Below, piece by piece: positions 1 through 10,116 of a DNA stretch of 64,000 nt. The notes beneath the pieces are model-generated. The model was given only the letters and a program-made list of their open reading frames with translations. It was not told the DNA's origin and ran no database searches. Location: the NCBI RefSeq assembly GCF_051860505.1, contig NZ_JBHYDX010000011.1:76431-140430 (forward strand), read 5' to 3'. This DNA is from Pannonibacter sp051860505. Its GTDB lineage: Bacteria > Pseudomonadota > Alphaproteobacteria > Rhizobiales > Stappiaceae. Numbering within the stretch: position 1 is the first letter of the stretch; the number at the start of each line of letters is the position of its first letter. The position numbers and the translations under genes were made by a program.

Positions 1-821
1 ATGTAGTTGTCCGGGTGCCCCATGTAGTTGGGCATGTAGAACACGAAATAGGCGAAGACAATCATGAACACTACGATCGCGAACAGGTCCTTGATCGTGT
101 AGTAGGGATGGAACGGCAGCGTGTCCTGGTTGGACTTCGGCTGAACACCCGTCGGGTTGTTGTTGCCGGTGGTGTGGAAGGCCCACACATGCAGCAGAAC
201 AACACCGAAGATCATGAACGGCAGCAGGTAGTGCAGCGAGAAGAAGCGGTTGAGCGTCGGATTGTCGACGGCAAAGCCACCCCACAGCCAGGTGCGCACC
301 GCTTCACCGACGAGCGGGATCGCGGAGAAGAGGTTGGTGATCACGGTGGCGCCCCAGAAGGACATCTGGCCCCAGGGCAGAACGTAGCCCATGAAGGCGG
401 TGCCCATCATGATGAGGAAGATCACCACGCCCAGGATCCACGAGATCTCGCGCGGCGCCTTATAGGAACCGTAGTAGAGGCCGCGGAAGATATGGATGTA
501 GACGGCGATGAAGAACATCGACGCGCCGTTGGAGTGCATGTAGCGCAGCAGCCAGCCGAAGTTCACATCGCGCATGATGTGTTCGACGCTGTCAAACGCG
601 GCAGCGGTGCTCGGCGTGTAGTGCATCACCAGCACGATGCCGGTGATGATCTGCGAGATGAGCATGAAGAACAGGATACCGCCGAAGGTCCACCAGTAGT
701 TGAGGTTCTTCGGGGTCGGAAAATCGACGAAGGAACCGCGAACGAGCGAAATGACCGGCAGGCGGCTTTCAAGCCACTTTGCCGCCGCGCTCTGCGGAAC
801 GTAATTGGAATGTCCAGCCAT
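1..821 (-). CDS. petB: cytochrome b of the bc1 complex (N-terminal part, cut by window edge)
   Basis: Membrane subunit of ubiquinol-cytochrome c reductase, which moves electrons from quinol to the Rieske protein and to two b hemes. The 273 visible residues begin MAGHSNYVPQ. Heme ligands are visible as two His pairs with the family's 14-residue spacing, H96/H110 and H197/H211. The Qo-site segment GYVLPWGQMSFWG lies at about 145-157. Several hydrophobic helices are clear. The ATG at 821 has GAGGAG just upstream and lies 23 nt after the Rieske stop, so the two genes form one operon. The C-terminal half, including the PEWY motif, and any cytochrome c1 gene are outside the window. Confidence 0.97.
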   Translation of the reverse strand, partial: MAGHSNYVPQSAAAKWLESRLPVISLVRGSFVDFPTPKNLNYWWTFGGILFFMLISQIITGIVLVMHYTPSTAAAFDSVEHIMRDVNFGWLLRYMHSNGASMFFIAVYIHIFRGLYYGSYKAPREISWILGVVIFLIMMGTAFMGYVLPWGQMSFWGATVITNLFSAIPLVGEAVRTWLWGGFAVDNPTLNRFFSLHYLLPFMIFGVVLLHVWAFHTTGNNNPTGVQPKSNQDTLPFHPYYTIKDLFAIVVFMIVFAYFVFYMPNYMGHPDNY

Positions 822-844
822 GGCTGTCTCCTCAGGGCTGCGGC

Positions 845-1405
845 TCAACCGATCGTGATCTTTGCGTCGTCAACGAACGCATAGGGCGGGACCAGCAGGT
901 TTTCAGGTGCAGGCCCAACGCGGATGCGACCGGCGGTGTCATAGTGCGATCCGTGGCAAGGGCAGAACCAGCCACCGAAATCACCGGCATCGCCGATCGG
1001 CACACAGCCGAGATGGGTGCAGATCCCGACCATCACCAGCCAGGGCTCCTTGCCCTCGGCGGCGCGGTTGGTGTCTGTCGCTTCCGCGGTTTCCGGCAGG
1101 TTCGAATTGCGGGCAAACTTGTCCGGCAGCGCGCTGAGCGGAACGGCCTTGGCCTCCTCGATTTCCTTTTCCGTCCGATGACGGATGAAAACCGGCTTGC
1201 CACGCCACTTCACGGTGATCGACTGACCGACCTCGACGGCGGACACGTCCACCTCGATGGAAGCCAACGCCAGCGCAGACGCATCGGGGTTCATCTGGTC
1301 GATGAAGGGCCAGGCGACGGCGCCTGCGCCGACAACGCCCATTGCGCCCGTCGCAAGATAGAGGAAGTCACGGCGGGTCGGTTCCGCCGAATGGGTATGT
1401 GCCAA
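845..1405 (-). CDS. petA: ubiquinol-cytochrome c reductase Rieske iron-sulfur subunit
   Basis: The [2Fe-2S] subunit takes electrons from quinol at the Qo site and passes them to cytochrome c1. With the chosen start it has 186 residues, normal for alphaproteobacteria. Cluster-binding boxes are CTHLGC (C129, H131, C134) and CPCHGS (C148, C150, H151). The N-terminus has a twin-arginine motif (RRDFL at 11-15) followed by a hydrophobic anchor, as expected for Tat-exported Rieske proteins. I chose the TTG at 1405 because GAGAGG sits upstream and the product then starts just before the Tat motif. An in-frame extension to 1450 is open but lacks support. The gene heads the operon with cytochrome b. 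Confidence 0.95.
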   Translation of the reverse strand: MAHTHSAEPTRRDFLYLATGAMGVVGAGAVAWPFIDQMNPDASALALASIEVDVSAVEVGQSITVKWRGKPVFIRHRTEKEIEEAKAVPLSALPDKFARNSNLPETAEATDTNRAAEGKEPWLVMVGICTHLGCVPIGDAGDFGGWFCPCHGSHYDTAGRIRVGPAPENLLVPPYAFVDDAKITIG

Positions 1406-1667
1406 GGTCGCGTCCTCTCGATACTTGTTCCACGTATACCGAATGCCCACAGGCAGGCTGCTGCGGCTCTCAAGTGAACCTTAGGCAGCCCGGCGCAGGC
1501 ATCAACAGCAGACGGGTGCGGCATTCACCCGCACCTCACCAAGTGGCTCGTCTTTTTGCACCCTTCTAAGGGCTTGTCCAGATCGCCAGTGGATGCAGTC
1601 CCAAATGTCGCACCGCTTCCCGTCTCGCCCTCGCCCTCTTGATGCCGCGAAACCGCCGGGATTGGAA

Positions 1668-1698
1668 GGGGGGAACGGCGCACAAGGCGCCATCCCCC
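1668..1698 (-). terminator. hairpin after the ABC exporter gene
   Basis: GGGGGA-x-GGCGC pairs with GCGCC-x-TTCCCCC across a 5-nt loop just beyond the stop of the exporter on the minus strand. It lacks a clear U-run, so it may be a factor-assisted terminator or only a stabilising 3' hairpin. The rest of 1406-1707 shows no gene. It must contain the promoter of the bc1 operon, but I could not pick a convincing -35/-10 pair. Confidence 0.35.
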
Positions 1699-1707
1699 GC
1701 TTTATGT

Positions 1708-3546
1708 TCAGGCTTCTGCATGCGAAGGCAGGAATCCGCCGGACTGGTGCGTCCAGAGCTGGGCATAGAGCCCGCCTGCGGCCAGCAGATCCTCGTGCCG
1801 GCCCATCTCAATGATTCGGCCCTTGTCGAGGACGATCAAGCGGTCCATGGCGGCAATGGTCGACAGGCGGTGGGCGATGGCGATGACCGTCTTGCCTTCC
1901 ATCAGGTCGAACAGACTGTCCTGGATCGCGGCCTCGACCTCGGAATCGAGGGCAGACGTCGCCTCGTCCAGCACCAGGATCGGGGCATTCTTGAGCAGCA
2001 CCCGGGCAATGGCGATGCGCTGGCGCTGGCCACCGGACAGCTTCACCCCACGCTCGCCGACCTGGGCCGACAGGCCGCGCCGGCCATCCTTGTCCTCAAG
2101 CTGACCGACGAAGTCGAGCGCGTGGGCCTTGCGCAGCGCTTCCAGCACGTCCGCTTCCGAGGGATCCGGCGAGCCATAGGAGACATTCTCGAAAATCGAG
2201 CGATGCAGCAGGGAGGTGTCCTGCGTCACCACGCCGATGTTGGCGCGCAGGTCATCCTGCTGTACCTTCGAAATGTCCTGCCCGTCGATCAGGATCTGGC
2301 CACTTTCCACGTCGTAAAAACGCAGCAGGAGATTGACCAGGGTCGACTTGCCGGCCCCCGAGCGGCCAATCAGGCCGATCTTCTCGCCCGGACGAATGTC
2401 CAGTGAAAGCCCCTCGATCACGCCGCCGGTCTTGCCATAGTGGAAGTTGACATTGCGGAAGGAAATCTCGCCGCGCGGCACAGACAGCGACCCAGCTTGC
2501 GGGACATCGGCAACGTCCCGTTCGCGCGAGATGGTGCCAATGCCGTCCTGGACGGTGCCGACATTCTCGAACAGGCCCGAGACTTCCCACAGGATCCACT
2601 GCGACATGCCCTGCAGACGCAGGATGAGCGCAATCGCGATCGCGATATCGCCGGTGGTGACCACATCGATCTGCCAAAGGTAGATCGCCATCGCGCCTGT
2701 TGAGAACAGCAACAGGTTGTTGATCAAGGTCAGCGTCGAATTGAGGATGGTCACCAGCCGCATCTGGCCAAAAACGGAGTGGAGAAACACCGTCATGGAT
2801 TTGCGGGCATAGGTTTCCTCCCGGTCAGCATGCGAGAACAGCTTGACGGTGGCGATGTTGGTATAGGCATCGACCACATGACCGGTCATCACCGAACGGG
2901 CATCGGCCTGTTCCTGGGAAATATCCTTCAGGCGCGGGATGAAGATCCGCAGCACCGCCAGATAGGCAGCGAGCCACACCAGCAACGGCAATGCCAGGTA
3001 GAGGTTGGCATCACCGACGACGATCACGGCGCTGGTGAAATAGACGACGACATAAACGAAGATGTCGACGATCTTGGTCACCACTTCACGCACCGCCAGC
3101 GCCGTCTGCATCATCTTGTTGGCGATGCGGCCGGCGAAGTCGTTGTGATAGAAGGTCATGCTCTGGCGCAGCAGATAGCGGTGCACGCGCCAGCGGATCG
3201 ACATCGGATAGGGGCCGAGCAGGCTCTGGTGCATCAGCAACTCGAACAGGACCTCGATCACCGGCAGAAACAGCAGGATCACAAGGCCCATCCACAGAAG
3301 ATGATGCCAATTGTCGGCCAGGAACGTGTCCCGGTCCGCCGTCGACAACCAGTTCACCAGATCGCCAAGATAGGTGAAGATCGTCACCTGCAGCACCGCG
3401 ATGAGCGCGGCGAACAGCGCTACCGCCAGCAGGATCAGCATCACCGGCCGGGTGTAGTACCAGCAGAAGGCCGCAAAGCCCTTCGGCGGCACGGACAGGT
3501 CCGTGTCGACGAAGGGATCGACCATACGTTCAAATCGCGAGAACAT
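1708..3546 (-). CDS. ABC exporter, fused permease-ATPase (half-transporter)
   Basis: A 612-residue half-transporter of the MsbA/LipA-type exporter superfamily. The membrane domain with about six helices spans roughly residues 30-330 and the nucleotide-binding domain 355-600. Visible motifs are Walker A GRSGAGKST (394-402), Q-loop Q442, signature LSGGQ (503-507), Walker B ILVLDE (523-528) and the switch His at 559. The substrate cannot be told from sequence. A second exporter of exactly 612 residues lies at 6259-8097 on the same strand, so the two may pair as a heterodimer, though each has complete catalytic motifs. Its start overlaps the end of the upstream small membrane protein by 17 bp, so they are co-transcribed. 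Confidence 0.92.
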   Translation of the reverse strand: MFSRFERMVDPFVDTDLSVPPKGFAAFCWYYTRPVMLILLAVALFAALIAVLQVTIFTYLGDLVNWLSTADRDTFLADNWHHLLWMGLVILLFLPVIEVLFELLMHQSLLGPYPMSIRWRVHRYLLRQSMTFYHNDFAGRIANKMMQTALAVREVVTKIVDIFVYVVVYFTSAVIVVGDANLYLALPLLVWLAAYLAVLRIFIPRLKDISQEQADARSVMTGHVVDAYTNIATVKLFSHADREETYARKSMTVFLHSVFGQMRLVTILNSTLTLINNLLLFSTGAMAIYLWQIDVVTTGDIAIAIALILRLQGMSQWILWEVSGLFENVGTVQDGIGTISRERDVADVPQAGSLSVPRGEISFRNVNFHYGKTGGVIEGLSLDIRPGEKIGLIGRSGAGKSTLVNLLLRFYDVESGQILIDGQDISKVQQDDLRANIGVVTQDTSLLHRSIFENVSYGSPDPSEADVLEALRKAHALDFVGQLEDKDGRRGLSAQVGERGVKLSGGQRQRIAIARVLLKNAPILVLDEATSALDSEVEAAIQDSLFDLMEGKTVIAIAHRLSTIAAMDRLIVLDKGRIIEMGRHEDLLAAGGLYAQLWTHQSGGFLPSHAEA

Positions 3547-3967
3547 CAGTCAACTCCGAGCGGGCATGCTGAGCCCGGGTTTTGGCCCGCGCACGGCGGA
3601 CAGGGGCAAGCGTCTTCGACCGGTGCGCCGACAAGGCCACAGCCAGCGCAAAGCTGACCAGGGCCCCCGACAGCACCACTGTGCCAAGGAAAAGCGACAG
3701 CAGGCGGTCGGTGTTTTCTGCCATCAGCATGACCTGACCATGACGCTGCACAGCCTGCAATGACATCAGGTCATGCAACAGCACAGGCATGAAAAGCACG
3801 GCCGCGACGACAGCGACACCAGCGGCAAAGCCCGCAACGGCCAGAACGGCAAGGCGCAACCGGCGGACCGGCGACACGGCTGCCAGGCGGCGGGCCCCGG
3901 CGAAAGGGAAGTCTACATCCGGACCGTTCGGTAGCGCGAACGGGTCCATCGGGTAACGAACGGACAT
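3530..3967 (-). CDS. small membrane protein, unknown function
   Basis: I do not recognise this family. The 145-residue product has two hydrophobic segments, about 38-66 and 90-112, with Arg-rich flanks that suggest both ends are cytoplasmic. The C-terminal tail is strongly basic (RRARAKTRAQHAR). The stop codon lies inside the start of the downstream ABC exporter (17-bp overlap), which implies translational coupling and perhaps a role as accessory subunit. No catalytic motif is visible. Confidence 0.65.
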   Translation of the reverse strand: MSVRYPMDPFALPNGPDVDFPFAGARRLAAVSPVRRLRLAVLAVAGFAAGVAVVAAVLFMPVLLHDLMSLQAVQRHGQVMLMAENTDRLLSLFLGTVVLSGALVSFALAVALSAHRSKTLAPVRRARAKTRAQHARSELTDVLAI

Positions 3968-4099
3968 GGGTCTGCTCCAGGCAGGGGAGATGTCAGAATG
4001 CCACCGGAAAACAGGAACCGGAGAAAGGCGGCTGCAGCCCGTCGTCGAGGCGACGCGGCTTGGACCGGTGACAGGTCAGCTGGAGTTTTGAGCTTTGGG

Positions 4100-4183
4100 T
4101 CAGGCCTGCTGGGAGCAGGCAGACTTGGCGATCGAGCCCAGACGCAGGGCGACGGTCATGCAGACGCGCGACGCAATGGTCAT
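4100..4183 (-). CDS. 27-residue small ORF with near-perfect Shine-Dalgarno
   Basis: ATG at 4183 is preceded by AGGAGGGT with 4 nt between it and the start codon, one of the strongest ribosome binding sites in the window. It opens a 27-codon frame ending in TGA at 4100. The peptide starts MTIASRVCMTVALRLGS; it is Ser/Ala-rich with two Cys and only Arg/Lys charges. It sits alone in the 386-bp gap between the chemoreceptor and the small membrane protein gene. I know no family for it. It could be a real small protein or a leader peptide. A GCATCCG-GTGG-CGGATGC hairpin lies about 45 nt upstream in the same transcript. Confidence 0.45.
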   Translation of the reverse strand: MTIASRVCMTVALRLGSIAKSACSQQA

Positions 4184-4353
4184 GTACACCCTCCTGAGTT
4201 CGATTTTGGATCAAAGTGCCAAGGCGCATCCGCCACCGGATGCAAGAAAAGACATAGTCGAATCGGCTGTAAAGGAAAAGCTGTACAATGCGACCGCAGG
4301 CTTGATTCACGGGACCTGTGGCTGTTGCGCAACAAACTGGGGTTGCAGCGCGA

Positions 4354-5697
4354 TCAGGCTGCGCGGATGCTGGTCAGGAATTGACGGACCTGCGCCTGCA
4401 GTTCGCCCGAGAGGCTGCCAAGCTGGCCGGATGCCAATTGCATCTCGTCAGTGGCCCGGGAACTGGCCTGCATGGCGCCCGCAAGCTGGTCGACGTTGCT
4501 GTCGACGCGGGCAGTGCTGGAGGTCGCGACGGAGACTGAACGGCCAATCGCATCGGTTGCCTCCGCTTGCTGCTGGATCGACGCACGGATGGTGTTCGAG
4601 ATGTCGCTGATCCGGTCGATGGTTCCGGCGATGGAGCGGATCGCGCCGACGGCCTGATCGGCCACGCTCTGGACCGATGCCACCTGCGCGGTGATTTCCT
4701 CGGTTGCCTGGGTGGTCTGCCCGGCCAGCGCCTTGACCTCGTTGGCCACGACGGCAAAACCGCGCCCCGCCTCCCCGGCCCGCGCGGCCTCGATCGTCGC
4801 ATTGAGCGCAAGGAGATTGGTCTGGTTGGCGATCTGGCTGATCAGTTCAACCACCTCGCCAATCGCCCGGCCGGTTTCTGCCAGGCGGCCGACGATGGCA
4901 TCAGTCTGGCGCGCCTCTTCCACGGCACTGCCGGCAATGAGCGAGGCTTGCTGCACGTCTTCGGTGATCCCGGCGATGGACTGGGCAAGCAGATCGGCCG
5001 CATCGGACATGCTGCTAACCGACTGGCCGGATTCTGACGTTGCCACACTGACTTCGGAGACAGCGTGTGACGACCGGCTCACGGCATCGCGCAACTCGCC
5101 GGCATTGGTGCCGACTGCCTTTGCGGTTTCGTCAAGGGATTGCACGGCGGTCAGAACGGACCGCTCGAAATCATCGGCGATGTCGCGCATCAGGGCCTTG
5201 CGCTCTTCTTCGATATGCTGCTGCTGCATCGCCTGCCGAGAGGATTCCTCGCGGGCGCGCGCCGCGAGCTTGCCACGAAACTCCAGCACGGAGCGGGCGA
5301 TGTCGCCAATCTCGTCGGACCTGTCCGCGCCATCAATGTCGACATCAAGATCACCATGGGAAAGCCGGGTCAGGCCGCCCTGCAGCCGCTTCAAGGGCCT
5401 TGCAACTCCCATGGCAAGCATGATGGCAAGACCAAGAAACGCGATGCCGACAGGCGTGCAGACCAGGACAATCTGCAGCATCTGGTCAAGGATCAGACTG
5501 TCGACGCGGGCCGCACCGTCCGGCCCCAGGAAGCCTTGCGCCTCGGTCGGGTTGGCGAGAGAGCGGGTCAGGGCCATGCGAAAGACATAGAATGCGTAAC
5601 CAGTCCCCGCGACCATGATCGCGGCTGCCGAGACAACCAGGATCAGAAAGCGCCCGATGATCGGCAGACGCAGGCCGGCATTCGTGGGATGAGACAT
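4354..5697 (-). CDS. methyl-accepting chemotaxis protein
   Basis: A 447-residue chemoreceptor that signals through CheW/CheA. TM1 lies at about 14-38 and TM2 at 73-97, leaving a periplasmic loop of only about 35 residues, too short for a normal ligand-binding domain. A HAMP domain follows (98-150), then the cytoplasmic coiled-coil with the conserved hairpin tip (ISQIANQTNLLALNATIEAA and the following AGRGFAVVANEV). The ATG at 5697 is preferred over an upstream TTG at 5751 because the protein then starts just before TM1. No CheR-binding pentapeptide is visible at the C-terminus (FLTSIRAA). Its input may be membrane or cytoplasmic. Confidence 0.93.
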   Translation of the reverse strand: MSHPTNAGLRLPIIGRFLILVVSAAAIMVAGTGYAFYVFRMALTRSLANPTEAQGFLGPDGAARVDSLILDQMLQIVLVCTPVGIAFLGLAIMLAMGVARPLKRLQGGLTRLSHGDLDVDIDGADRSDEIGDIARSVLEFRGKLAARAREESSRQAMQQQHIEEERKALMRDIADDFERSVLTAVQSLDETAKAVGTNAGELRDAVSRSSHAVSEVSVATSESGQSVSSMSDAADLLAQSIAGITEDVQQASLIAGSAVEEARQTDAIVGRLAETGRAIGEVVELISQIANQTNLLALNATIEAARAGEAGRGFAVVANEVKALAGQTTQATEEITAQVASVQSVADQAVGAIRSIAGTIDRISDISNTIRASIQQQAEATDAIGRSVSVATSSTARVDSNVDQLAGAMQASSRATDEMQLASGQLGSLSGELQAQVRQFLTSIRAA

Positions 5698-5799
5698 TGT
5701 TTGAACCCGCAATATGAAAACGCTGACCTGCTGGCCTTTCACTCGGGTCAATACTGGAGAGTTTGAGTAAATTTTCTATGGACGCACGCGCAATGATTG

Positions 5800-6201
5800 C
5801 TAGATCAGCTTCTGCGTCAGATAGTAGCCACCGGCCGCCGCCACGCCGGACAGCACCGTGCCCCAGACGACATCAACAACGACCACGATAAAGGGCCAGT
5901 CGCGCATCGTCGCAAAATTGGTCATGTCATAGGTCAGATAGGCAAAGAAGCCGAACAGGCCGCCATAGACCAGCGCATGCCAGAAGGACTCGTTGCGCAG
6001 GGCGGGCAAGACCGCGAAAATCACGATGCCGACCACATAGACGATGTAAAACACCGCAGCCGCGCCGAGGTTCGGCTTGTCCATCAGCAGGTGGCCAATA
6101 CGGTCGAAGTAGAACCGGGTCGCGATCTGGGACAGCCAGATCGCATCGATGACAAGAAAGATTGCGGCAGTCGTGCCATAGGCGACGAGTATCTGGGCCA
6201 T
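5800..6201 (-). CDS. DUF2177 family membrane protein
   Basis: A 133-residue protein with four hydrophobic segments matching the DUF2177 pattern: an early DAIWL motif (residues 19-23) and a conserved central block GGLFGFFAYLTYDMTNFATM around 80-99, then WPFIVVVVDVVWG. The biochemical role of DUF2177 is unknown. It stands alone between the second ABC exporter and the chemoreceptor, on the same strand as both. Confidence 0.85.
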   Translation of the reverse strand: MAQILVAYGTTAAIFLVIDAIWLSQIATRFYFDRIGHLLMDKPNLGAAAVFYIVYVVGIVIFAVLPALRNESFWHALVYGGLFGFFAYLTYDMTNFATMRDWPFIVVVVDVVWGTVLSGVAAAGGYYLTQKLI

Positions 6202-6258
6202 GCGTCCGGTTCCTTTTTCAAGCCTTACGGCTTAGGGCCTGGGACAGATCACCGCAGC

Positions 6259-8097
<1,839 letters not shown>

Positions 8098-8264
8098 GGC
8101 CTTGGGTCCGGTGCTAGGTGCCTATCTCTCCCGAGGGTCTATGTAGCATCTCATCTCGTGCCGGCCAGCGATTAAGTGTCTCAAGATTGGTCAGAGCCAG
8201 ATGAGACTGGCGCGAACAGCGCACTCCGGTTCATCAATCCACGCGTGGGTCGATGCGAGACAGT

Positions 8265-8319
8265 GGCTCTCCGGTCCCGGCTCGGCGCTTCGCTTAGCCT
8301 CAGCTGGGCCGGGATGACG
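8265..8319. repeat. palindromic intergenic repeat, family A, single copy
   Basis: Starts GGCTCTCCGGTCCCGG, runs through GCTCGGCGCTTCGCTT and ends GGGATGACG. The same ends recur at 10036-10079 and inverted at 9950-9996. GGTCCCGGCT/AGCTGGGCC can fold. It lies in the 295-bp divergent gap between the ABC exporter and trmL, which otherwise shows no gene. Confidence 0.7.
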
Positions 8320-8392
8320 TCCGTGAGGTGGCAGCTTGCAGGCGAGTTCGTATAGTGCCCTGGTTTTCATGACAAAGGCCCTGTCGCTGTCC

Positions 8393-8866
8393 ATGCCCGA
8401 TCTCGTTCTCTATCAGCCAGATATTCCCCAGAACACAGGCACCATGCTGCGCATGGCGGCTTGCCTGAATGTGAAAGTGCATCTGATCGAGCCGGCTGGG
8501 TTTCCGCTGTCGGATCATGCGCTGAAGCGGGCGGGCATGGACTATCTGGAACGGGCGGCGCTGATCCGGCATGTAACTTTTGCCGCCTTTGAGGAGTGGC
8601 GGCTCGCGGAGGGGCGGCGGCTGGTGCTGATGACCACGCGAGGGAGCATGGCCTATACCGGACATGCCTTCGCGGCCGGGGATCTGGTGATGATGGGGCG
8701 GGAATCGGCCGGGGTCCCCGACGCGGTGCATGCAGTGGCCGATGCGCGGATCGTAATTCCGATGGCGGAGGGCATGCGGTCGCTCAATGTGGCCGTGTCC
8801 GCCGGCATGGTTCTGGGCGAAGCGTTGCGGCAGACGGGGAACTTTCCGCCGCTCGCCCGCGTTTGA
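8393..8866 (+). CDS. trmL: tRNA (cytidine(34)-2'-O)-methyltransferase
   Basis: A SPOUT-fold methyltransferase that 2'-O-methylates the wobble base of tRNA-Leu isoacceptors. The 157-residue product starts MPDLVLYQPDIPQNTGTM, the family's N-terminal motif 1 (PDIPQNTG). Motif 2 is GDLVMMGRESAGVPD, and the knot region IPMAEGMRSLNVAVSAGMVLGEA is complete. Length is normal for TrmL. Upstream in-frame ATGs at 8336 and 8369 would add non-conserved residues, so 8393 was chosen; no strong ribosome binding site precedes any of them. Confidence 0.93.
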   Translation: MPDLVLYQPDIPQNTGTMLRMAACLNVKVHLIEPAGFPLSDHALKRAGMDYLERAALIRHVTFAAFEEWRLAEGRRLVLMTTRGSMAYTGHAFAAGDLVMMGRESAGVPDAVHAVADARIVIPMAEGMRSLNVAVSAGMVLGEALRQTGNFPPLARV

Positions 8867-8972
8867 AGGCGAGGCGCGGCATTGCTGCGCTTTGCAAGAG
8901 AGGCCTCAGGCCGCTAGAACGGCGGCAGGAGAAAGCCGGGCTCTGCCCGGTCATCAAAGGATGCGACAACCC

Positions 8973-9908
8973 ATGAGCGACAAGACCCCGCAGACCGGAC
9001 AAGAGCGTGGCGGCCCCGTGCCGGCGGATATCGAGGCGAAGAAACTCGCCGCGCCCGCCTGGTTTGCCGACTTGCGCGACCGGATCTGCGCGTCGTTCGA
9101 GGCGCTGGAGGACAAGATCGGCGCTCTGGACGGACCACTGGCAGACCGGCCAGCCGGACGCTTCGAGCGCACACCCTGGGAGCGGACCGATGCCAACGGC
9201 GCCAAGGGCGGCGGCGGCGTCATGTCGATGATGCATGGCCGGGTGTTTGAGAAAGTGGGCGTGCATGTGTCCACCGTCTTCGGCGAGTTCTCGCCGGAAT
9301 TCCGGGGCCAGATCCCCGGAGCGTCGGAAGACCCGCGCTTCTGGGCCTCCGGCATCAGCCTGATCGCGCATCCGCAGAACCCGCATGTGCCGGCCGTGCA
9401 CATGAACACGCGCATGGTCGTGACGACGCGGCAGTGGTTTGGCGGCGGCGCCGACCTGACCCCGGTGCTGGACGCGCGCCGCACCCAGACCGATCCGGAC
9501 AGCATCGCCTTTCACAAGGCGATGGAAAACGCCTGTGCGCCGCACAAGAATGCGGACTATCCCGCCTTCAAGGCCTGGTGCGATGACTATTTCTTCCTGA
9601 AGCATCGCAATGAGCCGCGCGGCATCGGCGGCATTTTCTACGACTACGTCAATTCGGGCGACTGGGATGCAGACTTTGCCCTGACGCGCGATGTCGGTCT
9701 GGCGTTTCTCGACATCTACCCGAGGCTGGTCGAGACGAACTTCGAGAAGCGGTGGAGCGAGGCCGAGCGCGAGGAACAGTTGATCCGGCGCGGACGCTAT
9801 GTGGAATACAATCTGCTCTACGACCGGGGCACGATCTTCGGTCTGAAGACCGGCGGCAATGTCGCCTCGATCCTGTCCTCGATGCCGCCTGTGGTGAAAT
9901 GGCCCTGA
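8973..9908 (+). CDS. hemF: oxygen-dependent coproporphyrinogen III oxidase
   Basis: Converts coproporphyrinogen III to protoporphyrinogen IX with O2 in heme synthesis; it is a cytosolic dimer. The 311-residue product carries the family signatures NPHVPAVHMNTRMV, WFGGGADLTP, FKAWCDDYFFLKHRNEPRGIGGIFYD and GRYVEYNLLYDRGTIFGL, ending in the usual SMPPVVKWP. Start ATG 8973 lies 12 nt after AAAGG; an in-frame ATG at 8961 directly abuts that sequence and is less likely. It follows trmL by 106 bp. Confidence 0.97.
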   Translation: MSDKTPQTGQERGGPVPADIEAKKLAAPAWFADLRDRICASFEALEDKIGALDGPLADRPAGRFERTPWERTDANGAKGGGGVMSMMHGRVFEKVGVHVSTVFGEFSPEFRGQIPGASEDPRFWASGISLIAHPQNPHVPAVHMNTRMVVTTRQWFGGGADLTPVLDARRTQTDPDSIAFHKAMENACAPHKNADYPAFKAWCDDYFFLKHRNEPRGIGGIFYDYVNSGDWDADFALTRDVGLAFLDIYPRLVETNFEKRWSEAEREEQLIRRGRYVEYNLLYDRGTIFGLKTGGNVASILSSMPPVVKWP

Positions 9909-9949
9909 GACCGTGTTGCATGTCAGATGGTTGCCGACATTCGCTTCAA

Positions 9950-10079
9950 GGTCATCCCGGGCGGAGCAAAGCGAAGACCCGGGACCGGAGAGCCCCAGGT
10001 TTTGCAGAGTTAACCCGTTGAAAAATCGAGGCCTCGGCTCTCCGGTCCCGGCTCGGCGCTTCGCTTGGCCGGATGACGC
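9950..10079. repeat. inverted pair of family A palindromic repeats (REPIN-like)
   Basis: The left arm (9950-9996) reads GGTCATCCCGGGCGGAGC onward and ends ACCGGAGAGCC. The right arm (10036-10079) reads GGCTCTCCGGTCCCGG onward and ends GCCGGATGACGC, the reverse complement in outline. A 39-bp spacer separates them. They fill most of the 208-bp gap between convergent hemF and the 10117-12195 gene, where they could act as a bidirectional 3' hairpin. Confidence 0.75.
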
Positions 10080-10116
10080 ACGAGGGGCCGAGGTAATCCA
10101 TCAATGAAGCGGGGGG

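Noticed and set aside
3993..4310. 105-codon minus-strand frame covering the small ORF at 4100
   Set aside because: Starts without a ribosome binding site and has Cys/Arg/Pro-rich random composition; the 27-codon frame with AGGAGGGT is in a different frame and better supported.
5752..5799. Promoter for the chemoreceptor
   Set aside because: A TAAATTTTCTATGG-like AT-rich stretch is present but no -35/-10, sigma-28 or sigma-54 pattern could be defended.
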